From contig CAMPGG010000077.1 in NCBI GenBank assembly GCA_946885335.1, forward strand, positions 1 to 12,344: a stretch of DNA of 12,344 bases, written 5' to 3'. The position numbers and the translations under genes are program-made. Numbering within the stretch: position 1 is the first letter of the stretch; every line of letters begins with the position of its first letter. Under the pieces are notes generated by a model, which was given only the letters and a program-made list of their open reading frames with translations, had not been told where the DNA came from and ran no database searches. The stretch is from an uncultured Chitinophagaceae bacterium. Lineage in GTDB: Bacteria; Bacteroidota; Bacteroidia; Chitinophagales; Chitinophagaceae. Of this stretch, positions 1 to 6,978 are shown one piece after another.

Positions 1-35
1 CTTTACTAAAAAATGAAACCAGTGGTCTTATGAAT

Positions 36-725
36 CTAGAACTTTCTTCTCGGAGCAGAACTTCCACTGCTGCTTCCGCTACTGCTACTGCTGCTGCTTG
101 TTGTCGTGCTGCTGCGTGATGGGGTATTGTTATTTGAATTATTATTGCTGCTGCTGTTGCTGTTTCCAAACAGGTCTCTTAAACCCCTGCCTGCATCTGC
201 ATTACGTGCCCGTGAATTACTTCTCGATGAGGATGGTGTATAAGGGCGGTAACCATTATTCTGCACTTTTGGATTGGAATAATTATTATTCATCAACTGG
301 CTGTTATTATAAGCATTCAAATTAATTCTCCTTGGACCTGCATTAGTGGTGCTGGTTTTTGGATTTAGAATGATTACACCGGTGTTGTACGGATTGTAAT
401 AATGGTTCCAGTAATGGTATGGATTCCAGGGGTTGTTATAATAAATATTATTGTAAGAATAATTATAGCGATTGTAATAATAATAATCATCCAGATTTGA
501 CCACCTTGTACGGTTCATTACTTTCATCCGCAGGTAACGGTCTTCATAATATTCGTCGCTACCCTCATAATAACGGTCATTTTCTTTTTCAACACGTACG
601 TATTCATTGGCAGGTCTTTCCGGGGAAAAATATACATCGTCAGGGGTTTGACCAGTTTTATATGCTGTTGTGCAACTGCTGATAACCAGTGAAGCGAATG
701 CCAAAAGTAAAATTGAAGATTTCAT
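36..725 (-). CDS. Tyr/Asn/Ser-rich low-complexity lipoprotein, function unknown
   Basis: The product is a 229-residue protein of unknown function. A short hydrophobic signal (residues 5-15) ends in a lipobox ISSC with Cys18, so it should be a lipoprotein exported by the Sec pathway and lipidated. After a charged stretch (about 29-70), residues 81-114 are extreme: 24 of 34 are Tyr or Asn. Residues 165-223 are Ser/Asn/Arg rich and end in near-pure Ser runs before a basic tail (RRKF). The frame stays open upstream to an ATG at 800, but that start would bury the signal peptide behind 25 extra residues, so I chose the ATG at 725. The gene is divergent from proS. I recognise no enzymatic domain. 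Such Tyr/Asn-rich lipoproteins occur in Chitinophagaceae (family knowledge), and a surface or structural role is only a guess. Confidence 0.85.
   Translation of the reverse strand: MKSSILLLAFASLVISSCTTAYKTGQTPDDVYFSPERPANEYVRVEKENDRYYEGSDEYYEDRYLRMKVMNRTRWSNLDDYYYYNRYNYSYNNIYYNNPWNPYHYWNHYYNPYNTGVIILNPKTSTTNAGPRRINLNAYNNSQLMNNNYSNPKVQNNGYRPYTPSSSRSNSRARNADAGRGLRDLFGNSNSSSNNNSNNNTPSRSSTTTSSSSSSSGSSSGSSAPRRKF
61..168. repeat. CTG/CTA/TTG-type triplet-rich tract inside the lipoprotein gene
   Basis: Reading the plus strand, this stretch is dominated by in-phase CTG, CTA, TTG and TTA triplets. On the coding (minus) strand they become Ser (AGC/AGT) and Asn (AAT/AAC) codons. They encode the Ser and Asn homopolymer runs at about residues 187-220 of the lipoprotein. 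The unit is three bases, so slippage would change the protein length without breaking the frame. The tract is interrupted and not perfectly iterated. Confidence 0.7.
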
Positions 726-778
726 GGCAATGAGTTTATTCGGTTTATAATTGAAGTTACTACATTTGTGCCACTTGA

Positions 779-829
779 ATGCAAGCTTTAAGGTTTGCAT
801 CTTTAGCCATCACAATGTAAAAATGCAAA
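779..829. repeat. Three alternating ATGCAA / TTGCAT motifs between divergent genes
   Basis: ATGCAA lies at 779-784, TTTGCAT at 794-800 and ATGCAAA at 823-829, so the middle copy is inverted relative to both neighbours. The first pair could fold with a 10-base loop and the second pair (7 bp) with a 22-base loop. They lie between the lipoprotein start (725) and the proS start (921). They could be an operator or RNA hairpins in the leader. With motifs this short in AT-rich DNA, chance is a real alternative. Confidence 0.3.
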
Positions 830-920
830 ATTTGCTGTTAACTAAATGGTAAAGAAAAGTGCTTTTTTAAACCGTTTTTTTAGCTATCAAAAAGGCAAAA
901 AATAAACAGATAAATCTACA

Positions 921-2399
921 ATGAGTAAAGAAATTACTTCGCGGTCGCAGGACTATTCTCAATGGTATAATGACCTTGTTTTAAAAGGAGGTTTGGCAGA
1001 TTATTCAGCTGTACGGGGTTGTATGGTCATTAAACCCTATGGCTATGCGTTATGGGAGAATATGCGTGATCAGCTGGATCGCATGTTTAAAGATACAGGC
1101 CACGTAAATGCATACTTTCCATTATTTGTTCCAAAGAGTTTTTTGGAAAAAGAAGAAGGTCATGCTGAAGGTTTTGCAAAAGAATGCGCCGTAGTAACAC
1201 ATTATCGCTTAAAAGCAAATCCGGATAAAAAAGGCACCCTGGTGGTTGATCCGGATTCCAAACTGGAAGAAGAGCTGATCGTTAGGCCAACCAGCGAAGC
1301 GATTATCTGGAACACATATAAGGATTGGATTAAATCATATCGTGACCTGCCATTGCTGATAAATCAGTGGGCCAATGTAGTAAGGTGGGAGATGCGTACC
1401 CGTTTATTCCTAAGAACCGCAGAATTTCTTTGGCAGGAAGGGCATACTGCTCATGCAACTGCGGAAGAAGCTGTTGCTGAAACCCGCCAGATGCTGGAGG
1501 TCTATGCTCAATTTTCAGAAGAATATATGGCACTACCGGTTATTCGCGGTGTAAAGACTGCCAGTGAAAGATTTGCAGGTGCTGAAGATACTTATTGCAT
1601 TGAAGCTTTAATGCAGGATGGAAAAGCATTGCAGGCGGGCACTTCCCATTTTCTTGGACAGAATTTTGCCAAAGCATTTGATGTAAAATTTTTAAGTAAA
1701 GAAAATAAACTGGAATATGTGTGGGCCACCAGCTGGGGCGTAAGTACGCGATTGGTGGGTGCTTTGGTTATGGCGCATAGTGATGACCAGGGTTTAATAC
1801 TGCCTCCAAAAATTGCCCCTTTACAGGTTGTGATCGTTCCCATTTTTAAAGGTGAAGAGCAAAAAGCAAAAGTGGATGAAGAGGCCGATAAGTTGATCAA
1901 ACAACTTAAAAATGCGGGTATACGTGTTAAGTATGATGATAATGATAACAACCGCCCGGGTTGGAAGTTTGCCGAATATGAAATGAAAGGCGTACCTGTA
2001 AGAATTACCTTAGGTGCACGTGATCTTGAAAACAATGTTGTTGAAATAGCCAGGCGTGATACTAAAGAAAAACGCAGCATTGGCCTGGATGGATTAGCGG
2101 AACATATAACAGTTTTGCTGGATGATATTCAACAAAGCATGTTTAATAAGGCTAAACAATATCAGCAGGAACATATTACGCCGGCCAATGATTGGGATGA
2201 GTTTATAAGATTGCTGGATGAAAAAGGTGGTTTTATTTCCGCTCACTGGGATGGTACGGCAGAAACAGAAGATGCCATTAAAGAAAAAACCAAAGCCACT
2301 ATTCGTTGTATACCTTTGGATAATAAAACGGAGGATGGAAAGTGTATTCTTACCGGCAATCCGTCAACCCAGCGGGTTCTATTTGCACGGGCATATTGA
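921..2399 (+). CDS. proS: Prolyl-tRNA synthetase, archaeal/eukaryotic-type (class II)
   Basis: This cytoplasmic enzyme charges tRNA-Pro with proline using ATP. The 492-residue length and the absence of the long editing insertion of E. coli-type ProRS place it in the shorter archaeal/eukaryotic-like class, the usual form in Bacteroidota. Class II motif 2 is seen around residues 153-176, with Arg165 in [14 protein letters not shown]. Motif 3 is around 270-297, with Thr276-Arg277 in [20 protein letters not shown]. An anticodon-binding domain follows at about 300-400. The C-terminal ProRS domain ends with the family's terminal Tyr (FARAY). Only two Cys (463 and 475) are visible where archaeal enzymes carry a four-Cys zinc site. 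The ATG at 921 is preceded by an A/T-rich leader with no Shine-Dalgarno sequence. The gene looks monocistronic. Confidence 0.97.
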   Translation: MSKEITSRSQDYSQWYNDLVLKGGLADYSAVRGCMVIKPYGYALWENMRDQLDRMFKDTGHVNAYFPLFVPKSFLEKEEGHAEGFAKECAVVTHYRLKANPDKKGTLVVDPDSKLEEELIVRPTSEAIIWNTYKDWIKSYRDLPLLINQWANVVRWEMRTRLFLRTAEFLWQEGHTAHATAEEAVAETRQMLEVYAQFSEEYMALPVIRGVKTASERFAGAEDTYCIEALMQDGKALQAGTSHFLGQNFAKAFDVKFLSKENKLEYVWATSWGVSTRLVGALVMAHSDDQGLILPPKIAPLQVVIVPIFKGEEQKAKVDEEADKLIKQLKNAGIRVKYDDNDNNRPGWKFAEYEMKGVPVRITLGARDLENNVVEIARRDTKEKRSIGLDGLAEHITVLLDDIQQSMFNKAKQYQQEHITPANDWDEFIRLLDEKGGFISAHWDGTAETEDAIKEKTKATIRCIPLDNKTEDGKCILTGNPSTQRVLFARAY

Positions 2400-2422
2400 T
2401 TATTTTTATTTACGGTTAGGTA

Positions 2423-2473
2423 TTACATTTATATCATGTGAATATTATTAAAGGAGAATATTTGCAAATGTAA
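2423..2473. repeat. 8-bp inverted repeat upstream of the DUF5362 gene
   Basis: TTACATTT at 2423-2430 is perfectly complementary to AAATGTAA at 2466-2473, enclosing 35 bases that contain a purine-rich AAAGGAGA. It lies between the proS stop and the DUF5362 start. It could be a protein-binding site or a weak RNA stem, and a chance match is quite possible. The 117-base gap shows no clear terminator for proS. Confidence 0.25.
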
Positions 2474-2516
2474 AAGAGTGCTGTTATTTTTAAGCCAACT
2501 AAAACTAAACTACAAA

Positions 2517-2987
2517 ATGGAAAATCAATTCCCAGAATCATCTTCTTTATTCGGACTTGCTATTAATGAAAACAACAAGGGAGACTTAGCTGATACCGCA
2601 CGGTGGGCACGTTTTCTTTCAATTGTGGGCTTTGTAATGTGCGGATTAATCGTTTTGATAGGTTTTTTTGCCGGGAGCATTTTTTCAATGTTTGCTAATA
2701 CGGGAGAATTAGAAGAACTAGGTGGAATGTCATCAGCCATGGGAGCCGGTATGGCTTTTTTCTATGTGATCATTGCTGCTATCTATTTTATTCCTTGTTT
2801 ATTCCTGTTTCGTTTTGCAAATAAAATGAAGCTGGCTCTTTCATCCAATGACCAAATGGCATTAACCACTTCGTTTCAAAACCTGAAATCTATGTTCCGC
2901 TTTTTCGGAATCGTTACCATTATTATGATTTCTATTTACGCTATTATTTTGTTGATCGCATTGGTTGGTGCTGCAGCAATGGGTTAA
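2517..2987 (+). CDS. DUF5362 family small membrane protein
   Basis: This 156-residue integral membrane protein has no known function. About 30 polar N-terminal residues lead into ADTARWARFLSIVGF, followed by three hydrophobic segments (about 32-58, 77-99 and 127-153). A Met/Gly/Ser-rich link lies between the first two, and a cytoplasm-like loop (about 102-126, NKMKLALSSND... SFQNLKS) between the last two. This layout and the AxWAxFL and SFxNLKS elements match my memory of the Bacteroidota family DUF5362; no search was run. An in-frame ATG at 2478 would add 13 residues. I prefer 2517 because the family usually begins with a short acidic/polar segment and AAACTACAAA precedes this ATG. The gene stands alone between proS and a strong terminator. 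Confidence 0.8.
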   Translation: MENQFPESSSLFGLAINENNKGDLADTARWARFLSIVGFVMCGLIVLIGFFAGSIFSMFANTGELEELGGMSSAMGAGMAFFYVIIAAIYFIPCLFLFRFANKMKLALSSNDQMALTTSFQNLKSMFRFFGIVTIIMISIYAIILLIALVGAAAMG

Positions 2988-3008
2988 TATCATTTTATAT
3001 TAATTAAT

Positions 3009-3043
3009 CGCAGGGATATTTTATTATCTCTGCGTTTTTTTTT
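3009..3043 (+). terminator. Rho-independent terminator of the DUF5362 gene
   Basis: The arms CGCAGGGATA (3009-3018) and TATCTCTGCG (3025-3034) form a 10-bp stem with one G-U wobble and a 6-base loop, followed directly by nine T residues (3035-3043). It starts 22 bases after the DUF5362 stop. The wobble pairs only in plus-strand RNA and would be an A-C mismatch on the minus strand. Together with the T tract this shows it serves the plus strand. Confidence 0.92.
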
Positions 3044-3048
3044 ATTTG

Positions 3049-3080
3049 AAAGCATTTGTGGAATAAGAAACAAACGCTTT
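3049..3080 (-). terminator. Hairpin just downstream of the RDD gene, possible terminator
   Basis: AAAGCATTTGT (3049-3059) and ACAAACGCTTT (3070-3080) form an 11-bp stem with a 10-base loop. The one non-Watson-Crick position is a G-U pair in minus-strand RNA but an A-C mismatch in plus-strand RNA, so the structure favours the RDD transcript, whose stop codon is 6 bases away. No U tract follows, so it may protect the RNA 3' end or be a weak terminator and not a classic one. Confidence 0.45.
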
Positions 3081-3086
3081 GCATTC

Positions 3087-3887
3087 CTAATTAACAGAGA
3101 GGTAATTATAATCTTTCAATAAAACCTTTAAAAATTCAAAAGGGGATAGAGAGGTTGTGATCTTCAGGTGATTCTTAATTTTCTCACTGGCCATTTCTGC
3201 CAATCCAAAGTCACCTGAAAGATTAGCTGTGTCCAGTATATGTTTGATAGAATTTATATCACGGTCACTTAGTTGCATGATCTGTGGAAATGAAGGAACA
3301 TAGGTTTCTTCCACTTCAAGAAATATAGTATCATCTATGCTTTTTTTAGAATAAGTGCTGATGATAATTGTATGTGCCAGTATATCACCAATTCGTTGTC
3401 CTTTTTTTGAAGTGGTAACCATTGTTACATCAACAATTAGCAATAATATACTTCCTAACAGGGCATATAAAACATAAGGCCCATATAAAGGAGCATAAAT
3501 GATTATCATTAAAATCATATAATCAGATGTGCGGATAAGCCAGCGGATAATGAACTGGCTGATACTTGCTTTACCACCATTTTCATTTACTACCCTTAAT
3601 CGCATTATTTTTTTTCCTATGCTTTGTCCATTCATGGTGATTTCCATCACTACATGATAAATAAAGAATGGCAATGTGATCATTAGCCCAATAGCCCAGG
3701 TGTCGTATGGATTGCTGAATGATGAACCCGAGCTTTCAAATATTTCATTATAAATTCTATTGGCGATGACCAGGTAGAAAATTTGTATGAAAAGATCAAT
3801 AATCCATGCAAGAAGCCGTTTATGAAATGGGGGGATTTCAAAATCGAGATGAATATTAAAACTGGTAGGAATCTTAATGGCTGTCAT
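3087..3887 (-). CDS. RDD family integral membrane protein
   Basis: This 266-residue membrane protein carries the RDD signature: Arg24 and Asp31 in the first helix (KRLLAWIID), then GQSIGKKIMRLRVVNENGG (87-105) and KKGQRIGDILAHTIII (161-176). Hydrophobic segments lie at about 25-45, 63-82 and 119-156. A soluble tail of roughly 85 residues follows (about 180-266), which is longer than the minimal RDD domain. RDD proteins are poorly understood; transport has been proposed for some members. The gene is divergent from the SpoIIM-DUF4129-DUF4350-MoxR-DUF58 operon, a pairing recurrent in Bacteroidota (established context, from memory), so it probably belongs to the same membrane system. The ATG at 3887 has no Shine-Dalgarno site, and a good Bacteroidota promoter sits about 30 bases upstream. 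Confidence 0.9.
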   Translation of the reverse strand: MTAIKIPTSFNIHLDFEIPPFHKRLLAWIIDLFIQIFYLVIANRIYNEIFESSGSSFSNPYDTWAIGLMITLPFFIYHVVMEITMNGQSIGKKIMRLRVVNENGGKASISQFIIRWLIRTSDYMILMIIIYAPLYGPYVLYALLGSILLLIVDVTMVTTSKKGQRIGDILAHTIIISTYSKKSIDDTIFLEVEETYVPSFPQIMQLSDRDINSIKHILDTANLSGDFGLAEMASEKIKNHLKITTSLSPFEFLKVLLKDYNYLSVN

Positions 3888-3919
3888 AAAACTTGCCTGA
3901 AAATAAACAAATATTTCAG

Positions 3920-3952
3920 CAAAGATAAATGTCTACTATACTCCTTGACAAA
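3920..3952 (-). promoter_or_regulatory. Bacteroidota-type promoter of the RDD gene
   Basis: On the minus strand a -33 element TTTG (3952-3949) and a -7 element TATCTTTG (3927-3920, a perfect TAnnTTTG) are separated by 21 bases. That is within the spacing reported for Bacteroides and Flavobacterium primary-sigma promoters. Transcription would begin near 3913, giving a leader of about 25 bases before the ATG at 3887. It occupies part of the 96-base gap to the divergent SpoIIM-like gene. I found no equally good promoter pointing the other way. Confidence 0.6.
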
Positions 3953-3983
3953 ATGTATTATTTTACAACATTAAAACCAGGAC

Positions 3984-4952
3984 TTGAGAGAAGCATTATT
4001 TATTAAAAAAAATAAGAAACGCTGGGAAAGGTTACAGGATTCGCCACCTACTGATGCTGATGATATGGCAAAAGACTTTATCAGGCTGGTAGATGACCTG
4101 GCTTATGCAAAAACTTTTTATTCTTCAAGCAAGGTTACGCAATTCATCAATTCATTAGCAGCCCGTTTTTATTTAAATATTTACCAGAACAGGAAGGAGG
4201 AATCGAACAGGTTAATTTCTTTTTGGAAAGTTGACCTTCCCATGACCATTCACCGGCATTATAAGATCATCATTTTTACTTTCATCCTTTTTGCTATATT
4301 TTTTGCAGTCGGATTTTTCTCTGCTAAAAATGATGAATTATTTGTTCGCCAGGTATTAGGTAACGGTTATGTTGATATGACAGAGAAAAATATTGCCGAT
4401 GGAAATCCATTTGGGGTTTATCAATCAGGCAGTGCTTTTTTAACCTGGATGGGTATCATGATCAATAACATCATAGTATCCTTTATGTACTTTGTGAAAG
4501 GAATATTTTTTGGCATTTTAACCATCAGTTCTATTGTTAAAGAAGCCATCCGGATAGGAGCTTTTGAACAATTTTTCTTTGAAAGAGGTTTGGGACTGCA
4601 ATCCGTTCTAACTGTATTTATTCATGGTACGCTTGAAATCGCTGCCATCATTTTTGCCGGTGCAGCAGGAATTGTAATGGGAACAAGCTTTTTATTTCCC
4701 GGAACGCATTCAAGATTGGATGCATTGAAAAAAGGAACAAAGGATGGAGTTAAGATGGTTGTCGGGCTTGTTCCAATTTTTATTATAGCCGCTTTTTTTG
4801 AAGGATATGTTACCAGGCATTACAAAATGCCTATATTTTTTAGTATTTCAATTTTGCTGCTTTCATTGGCATTTTTGATAGGTTACTTTATCATTTATCC
4901 AATCCGACTTTCCCGGCGCATTGCATTGGAAAAAACGCAGGAGGAAATTTAA
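3984..4952 (+). CDS. SpoIIM-like (stage II sporulation protein M family) membrane protein
   Basis: This 322-residue polytopic membrane protein is related to SpoIIM, which in Bacillus works in engulfment with SpoIID and SpoIIP. Here it belongs to a non-spore-former, so its job must differ. A soluble N-terminal helical region (1-90, beginning MREALFIKKN) precedes about five hydrophobic segments (94-114, 157-183, 208-237, 257-275, 283-305). FIHGTLEI (212-219) and FFEGYVTR (271-278) are features of the family. The start is TTG at 3984. An in-frame TAA at 3972-3974 rules out extension, and family members typically begin MREA-FIKKN, so the next Met (residue 28) would delete conserved sequence. It is the first gene of a five-gene operon and overlaps the next gene by one base. 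Confidence 0.9.
   Translation: MREALFIKKNKKRWERLQDSPPTDADDMAKDFIRLVDDLAYAKTFYSSSKVTQFINSLAARFYLNIYQNRKEESNRLISFWKVDLPMTIHRHYKIIIFTFILFAIFFAVGFFSAKNDELFVRQVLGNGYVDMTEKNIADGNPFGVYQSGSAFLTWMGIMINNIIVSFMYFVKGIFFGILTISSIVKEAIRIGAFEQFFFERGLGLQSVLTVFIHGTLEIAAIIFAGAAGIVMGTSFLFPGTHSRLDALKKGTKDGVKMVVGLVPIFIIAAFFEGYVTRHYKMPIFFSISILLLSLAFLIGYFIIYPIRLSRRIALEKTQEEI
4939..4944 (+). promoter_or_regulatory. Strong Shine-Dalgarno site before the DUF4129 gene
   Basis: AGGAGG ends 7 bases before the ATG at 4952 and lies inside the last codons of the SpoIIM-like gene. It supports this ATG as the start and fits termination-reinitiation at the TAATG overlap. It stands out because the other starts in the window have no comparable site. 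Confidence 0.7.
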
Positions 4953-5767
4953 TGTATCAGACTTTAACGTCCTCGTATATCCGAAATATTTTTGTTGCTT
5001 TCCTTTTTTGTTTTGTAAGCAATGAAATGTATGGCCAGGAGCAACCGGATTCTTTAGCGGCGGCAGATATAAATGAGTCATTTTATGATGATGAGGAAAT
5101 TGAATCCTGGCTGCCAGATACTATTTTTACCAGTATTACTGGATTAACTTATCCGGCAGATTCATTTGAGACACGCCACATCCCAAATTCCATTATTGAT
5201 TCATTAAAGAAAGACGAAGCATTCTGGTATACGGAACTGGCCAAAAATGCCCCGCAAAAAAAAGCAATTAAAGAAAACGATCCGGGTTTCTTATACAACC
5301 TGGTTAATCAACAATGGTTTAAAACTTTAGTTTGGATCATTATCATTGTTGGATTTTTATTTGTGCTGGTATGGTACCTGGCCAGTAGTAATATATCCCT
5401 GTTCAGGCCTGCGCCTAAATCAATTGACCAGGATAGTGATCATATGGCGACGAATATTTTTGAGATCAATTATAAAACAGAAATTGAAAAAGCATTGAAT
5501 TCAGAGAACTATCGCCTGGCAACCCGCCTGATGTTCTTACAACTATTGAAAAATTTGGATGAAAATAATATCATTAATTACCAGCAGGATTTAACAAATC
5601 TTGATTACAGGATGCAATTATATGGAACACATTATGCACCGGCTTTTAACGACCTGGTAAAATTTTATGAATATACCTGGTATGGCAAATGGCAACCAGG
5701 AGCCAACCAGTTCATGCTGATAAGAAATAAATTTGAATCCTTCAACGGGCAATTAAGTAAAGCGTGA
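4952..5767 (+). CDS. DUF4129 domain protein, membrane anchored
   Basis: The product has 271 residues. A hydrophobic N-terminus (about 10-28, ending MYGQ) looks like a signal peptide. An acidic extracytoplasmic stretch (30-120) leads to one membrane helix (124-143), followed by a cytoplasmic C-terminal DUF4129 domain (about 170-265). That domain includes NYRLATRLMFLQLLK and the characteristic YEYTWYGKW (239-247). In many bacteria DUF4129 is fused to, or encoded next to, a transglutaminase-like membrane protein and lies beside MoxR and DUF58 genes. Here no transglutaminase domain is present in this protein or the operon. It starts one base inside the SpoIIM-like stop codon and its own TGA overlaps the next GTG start by four bases (GTGA), so translation is probably coupled on both sides. 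Confidence 0.88.
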   Translation: MYQTLTSSYIRNIFVAFLFCFVSNEMYGQEQPDSLAAADINESFYDDEEIESWLPDTIFTSITGLTYPADSFETRHIPNSIIDSLKKDEAFWYTELAKNAPQKKAIKENDPGFLYNLVNQQWFKTLVWIIIIVGFLFVLVWYLASSNISLFRPAPKSIDQDSDHMATNIFEINYKTEIEKALNSENYRLATRLMFLQLLKNLDENNIINYQQDLTNLDYRMQLYGTHYAPAFNDLVKFYEYTWYGKWQPGANQFMLIRNKFESFNGQLSKA

Positions 5768-6975
5768 AAAAAATATTTCCATATATCCTGTTTGCTTTAT
5801 TAATAACAGCCGTTATCATCCTGCTTATTGGCAATGCAAAGAACAGGTCACCAAAATTTGATGACAGGGTAACCTTGCGAAAAACGGATAAAATTCCTTA
5901 CGGTTCTTATGTTGCGTTTGAAAATCTGAAATGGTTGTTTCCCAAGGCTGAAATTTTATTGAACCGATCATTTCCGGGAGAGGGTGGGTGGTTTAAGAAT
6001 AAAAAAAACCAGCAGGCGCTCATAATTATATCTCCGCAGTTTTTAGCTGATGAAGACGAAATGCTTGAACTCATTGATTTTGCTAACCAGGGTAATGATA
6101 TTTTTATCAGTTCAAGAAGACTTTCATTAACAGCAATGGAAGCATTAAAAGCCAAAAGCAGTTTTTCATTTGATGCGATAGACCAAAAAGATTCTTTAAA
6201 ACTAACTTTAAATAAACCTGCCTTTTCGGTAAATATATCAGCTGCATATCCAGGCCGAAAATTTGATACATATTTATACCAGCTTGACAGTTCAATCACC
6301 CAGATCCTTTCAGTAGATGAAGAGGGCGATCCGAATTTTGTCCGGTTTAAAACCGGTAAAGGAAATATATTTCTGCACCTGGCCCCTTTGGCATTTAGTA
6401 ATTATTTCATCTTACATAAGCATAATAAAGATTATTATGACCAGGTGCTTTCTGTTTTGTCTCCTGCAACCGAAGTAATTATCTGGGATGAATATTACCT
6501 GCATAAGCAATGGGGAAATAACCAGGAAAACGAATCAGGATGGTTAAGTGTTTTATTTCAATATCCTGGTTTTAAAGCAGGTTTAATAACCGCAATAGCT
6601 GCATTACTGGTTTTTGTTTTAATGGAAAGCAGGCGAAAACAAAGATTGATTCCTGTTATTCCAAAAGTGCAAAATGATTCTCTTGAATTTGTAAAAACGA
6701 TTGGAAGATTATATCATGAAAAAGGCGATCATAAAAATCTGGCACACAAGATGGCGCTGTATTTCCTTGATCATGTACGCAATCAATTCTATATCCGGAC
6801 ACAAACGCTCGATGATGAATTTGTAAAAACGCTTCACCAAAAATCAGGATATCCTGAAAAAGAAATAAAGGATTTAACGGAGTTTATCATATTTATTGAA
6901 ACTTCGCCTGCAATCAGTGAAAATCAACTGGCTAATTTTCATAAACAACTTGAAAAGTTTTATAAAAATACCTGA
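5764..6975 (+). CDS. DUF4350 domain protein, two membrane helices
   Basis: The product has 403 residues. One N-terminal membrane helix (about 5-23) is followed by an extracytoplasmic domain of roughly 240 residues. This contains GSYVAFENLKWLFP (47-60) and a Rossmann-like run ALIIISPQF (85-93)...GNDIFISSRR (110-119), which matches DUF4350. That family has a fold related to class I glutamine amidotransferases but often without the catalytic triad. A second helix (about 271-287) precedes a cytoplasmic helical tail of about 115 residues. The start is GTG at 5764, overlapping the upstream TGA as GTGA, which gives a natural membrane anchor MKKIFPYILF. The MoxR gene begins 3 bases after its stop. 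Function is unknown; the context suggests a subunit of the membrane complex served by MoxR. Confidence 0.85.
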   Translation: MKKIFPYILFALLITAVIILLIGNAKNRSPKFDDRVTLRKTDKIPYGSYVAFENLKWLFPKAEILLNRSFPGEGGWFKNKKNQQALIIISPQFLADEDEMLELIDFANQGNDIFISSRRLSLTAMEALKAKSSFSFDAIDQKDSLKLTLNKPAFSVNISAAYPGRKFDTYLYQLDSSITQILSVDEEGDPNFVRFKTGKGNIFLHLAPLAFSNYFILHKHNKDYYDQVLSVLSPATEVIIWDEYYLHKQWGNNQENESGWLSVLFQYPGFKAGLITAIAALLVFVLMESRRKQRLIPVIPKVQNDSLEFVKTIGRLYHEKGDHKNLAHKMALYFLDHVRNQFYIRTQTLDDEFVKTLHQKSGYPEKEIKDLTEFIIFIETSPAISENQLANFHKQLEKFYKNT

Positions 6976-6978
6976 TAC

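Noticed and set aside
1..35. Possible terminator after the lipoprotein stop (ACC/GGT stem with a T run on the minus strand)
   Set aside because: The stem is only about 3-4 bp, too weak to call even though a T run follows.
98..682. Plus-strand frames of 75 and 87 codons opposite the lipoprotein gene
   Set aside because: They are mirror images of the Tyr/Asn/Ser triplet runs (poly-Cys and poly-Asn) and have no plausible protein composition.
726..800. Lipoprotein start at the upstream ATG (800)
   Set aside because: It would place 25 residues in front of a complete lipoprotein signal peptide; the ATG at 725 gives a normal signal with lipobox Cys18.
1592..2080. 162-codon minus-strand frame inside proS, and a similar one (6987-7475) inside the MoxR gene
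   Set aside because: Both lie antisense to strongly conserved coding sequence and show no recognisable protein features; they are shadows of the codon usage.
2449..2473. AAAGGAGA followed by ATG TAA, a possible start-stop element before the DUF5362 gene
   Set aside because: The spacing is long and there is no sign of regulation; it is expected by chance in AT-rich DNA.
3944..3964. TTGACA with nearby TATTAT, resembling an E. coli sigma-70 promoter for the operon
   Set aside because: The spacing between the boxes is only 5 bases, and this genome appears to use TTTG / TAnnTTTG promoters.
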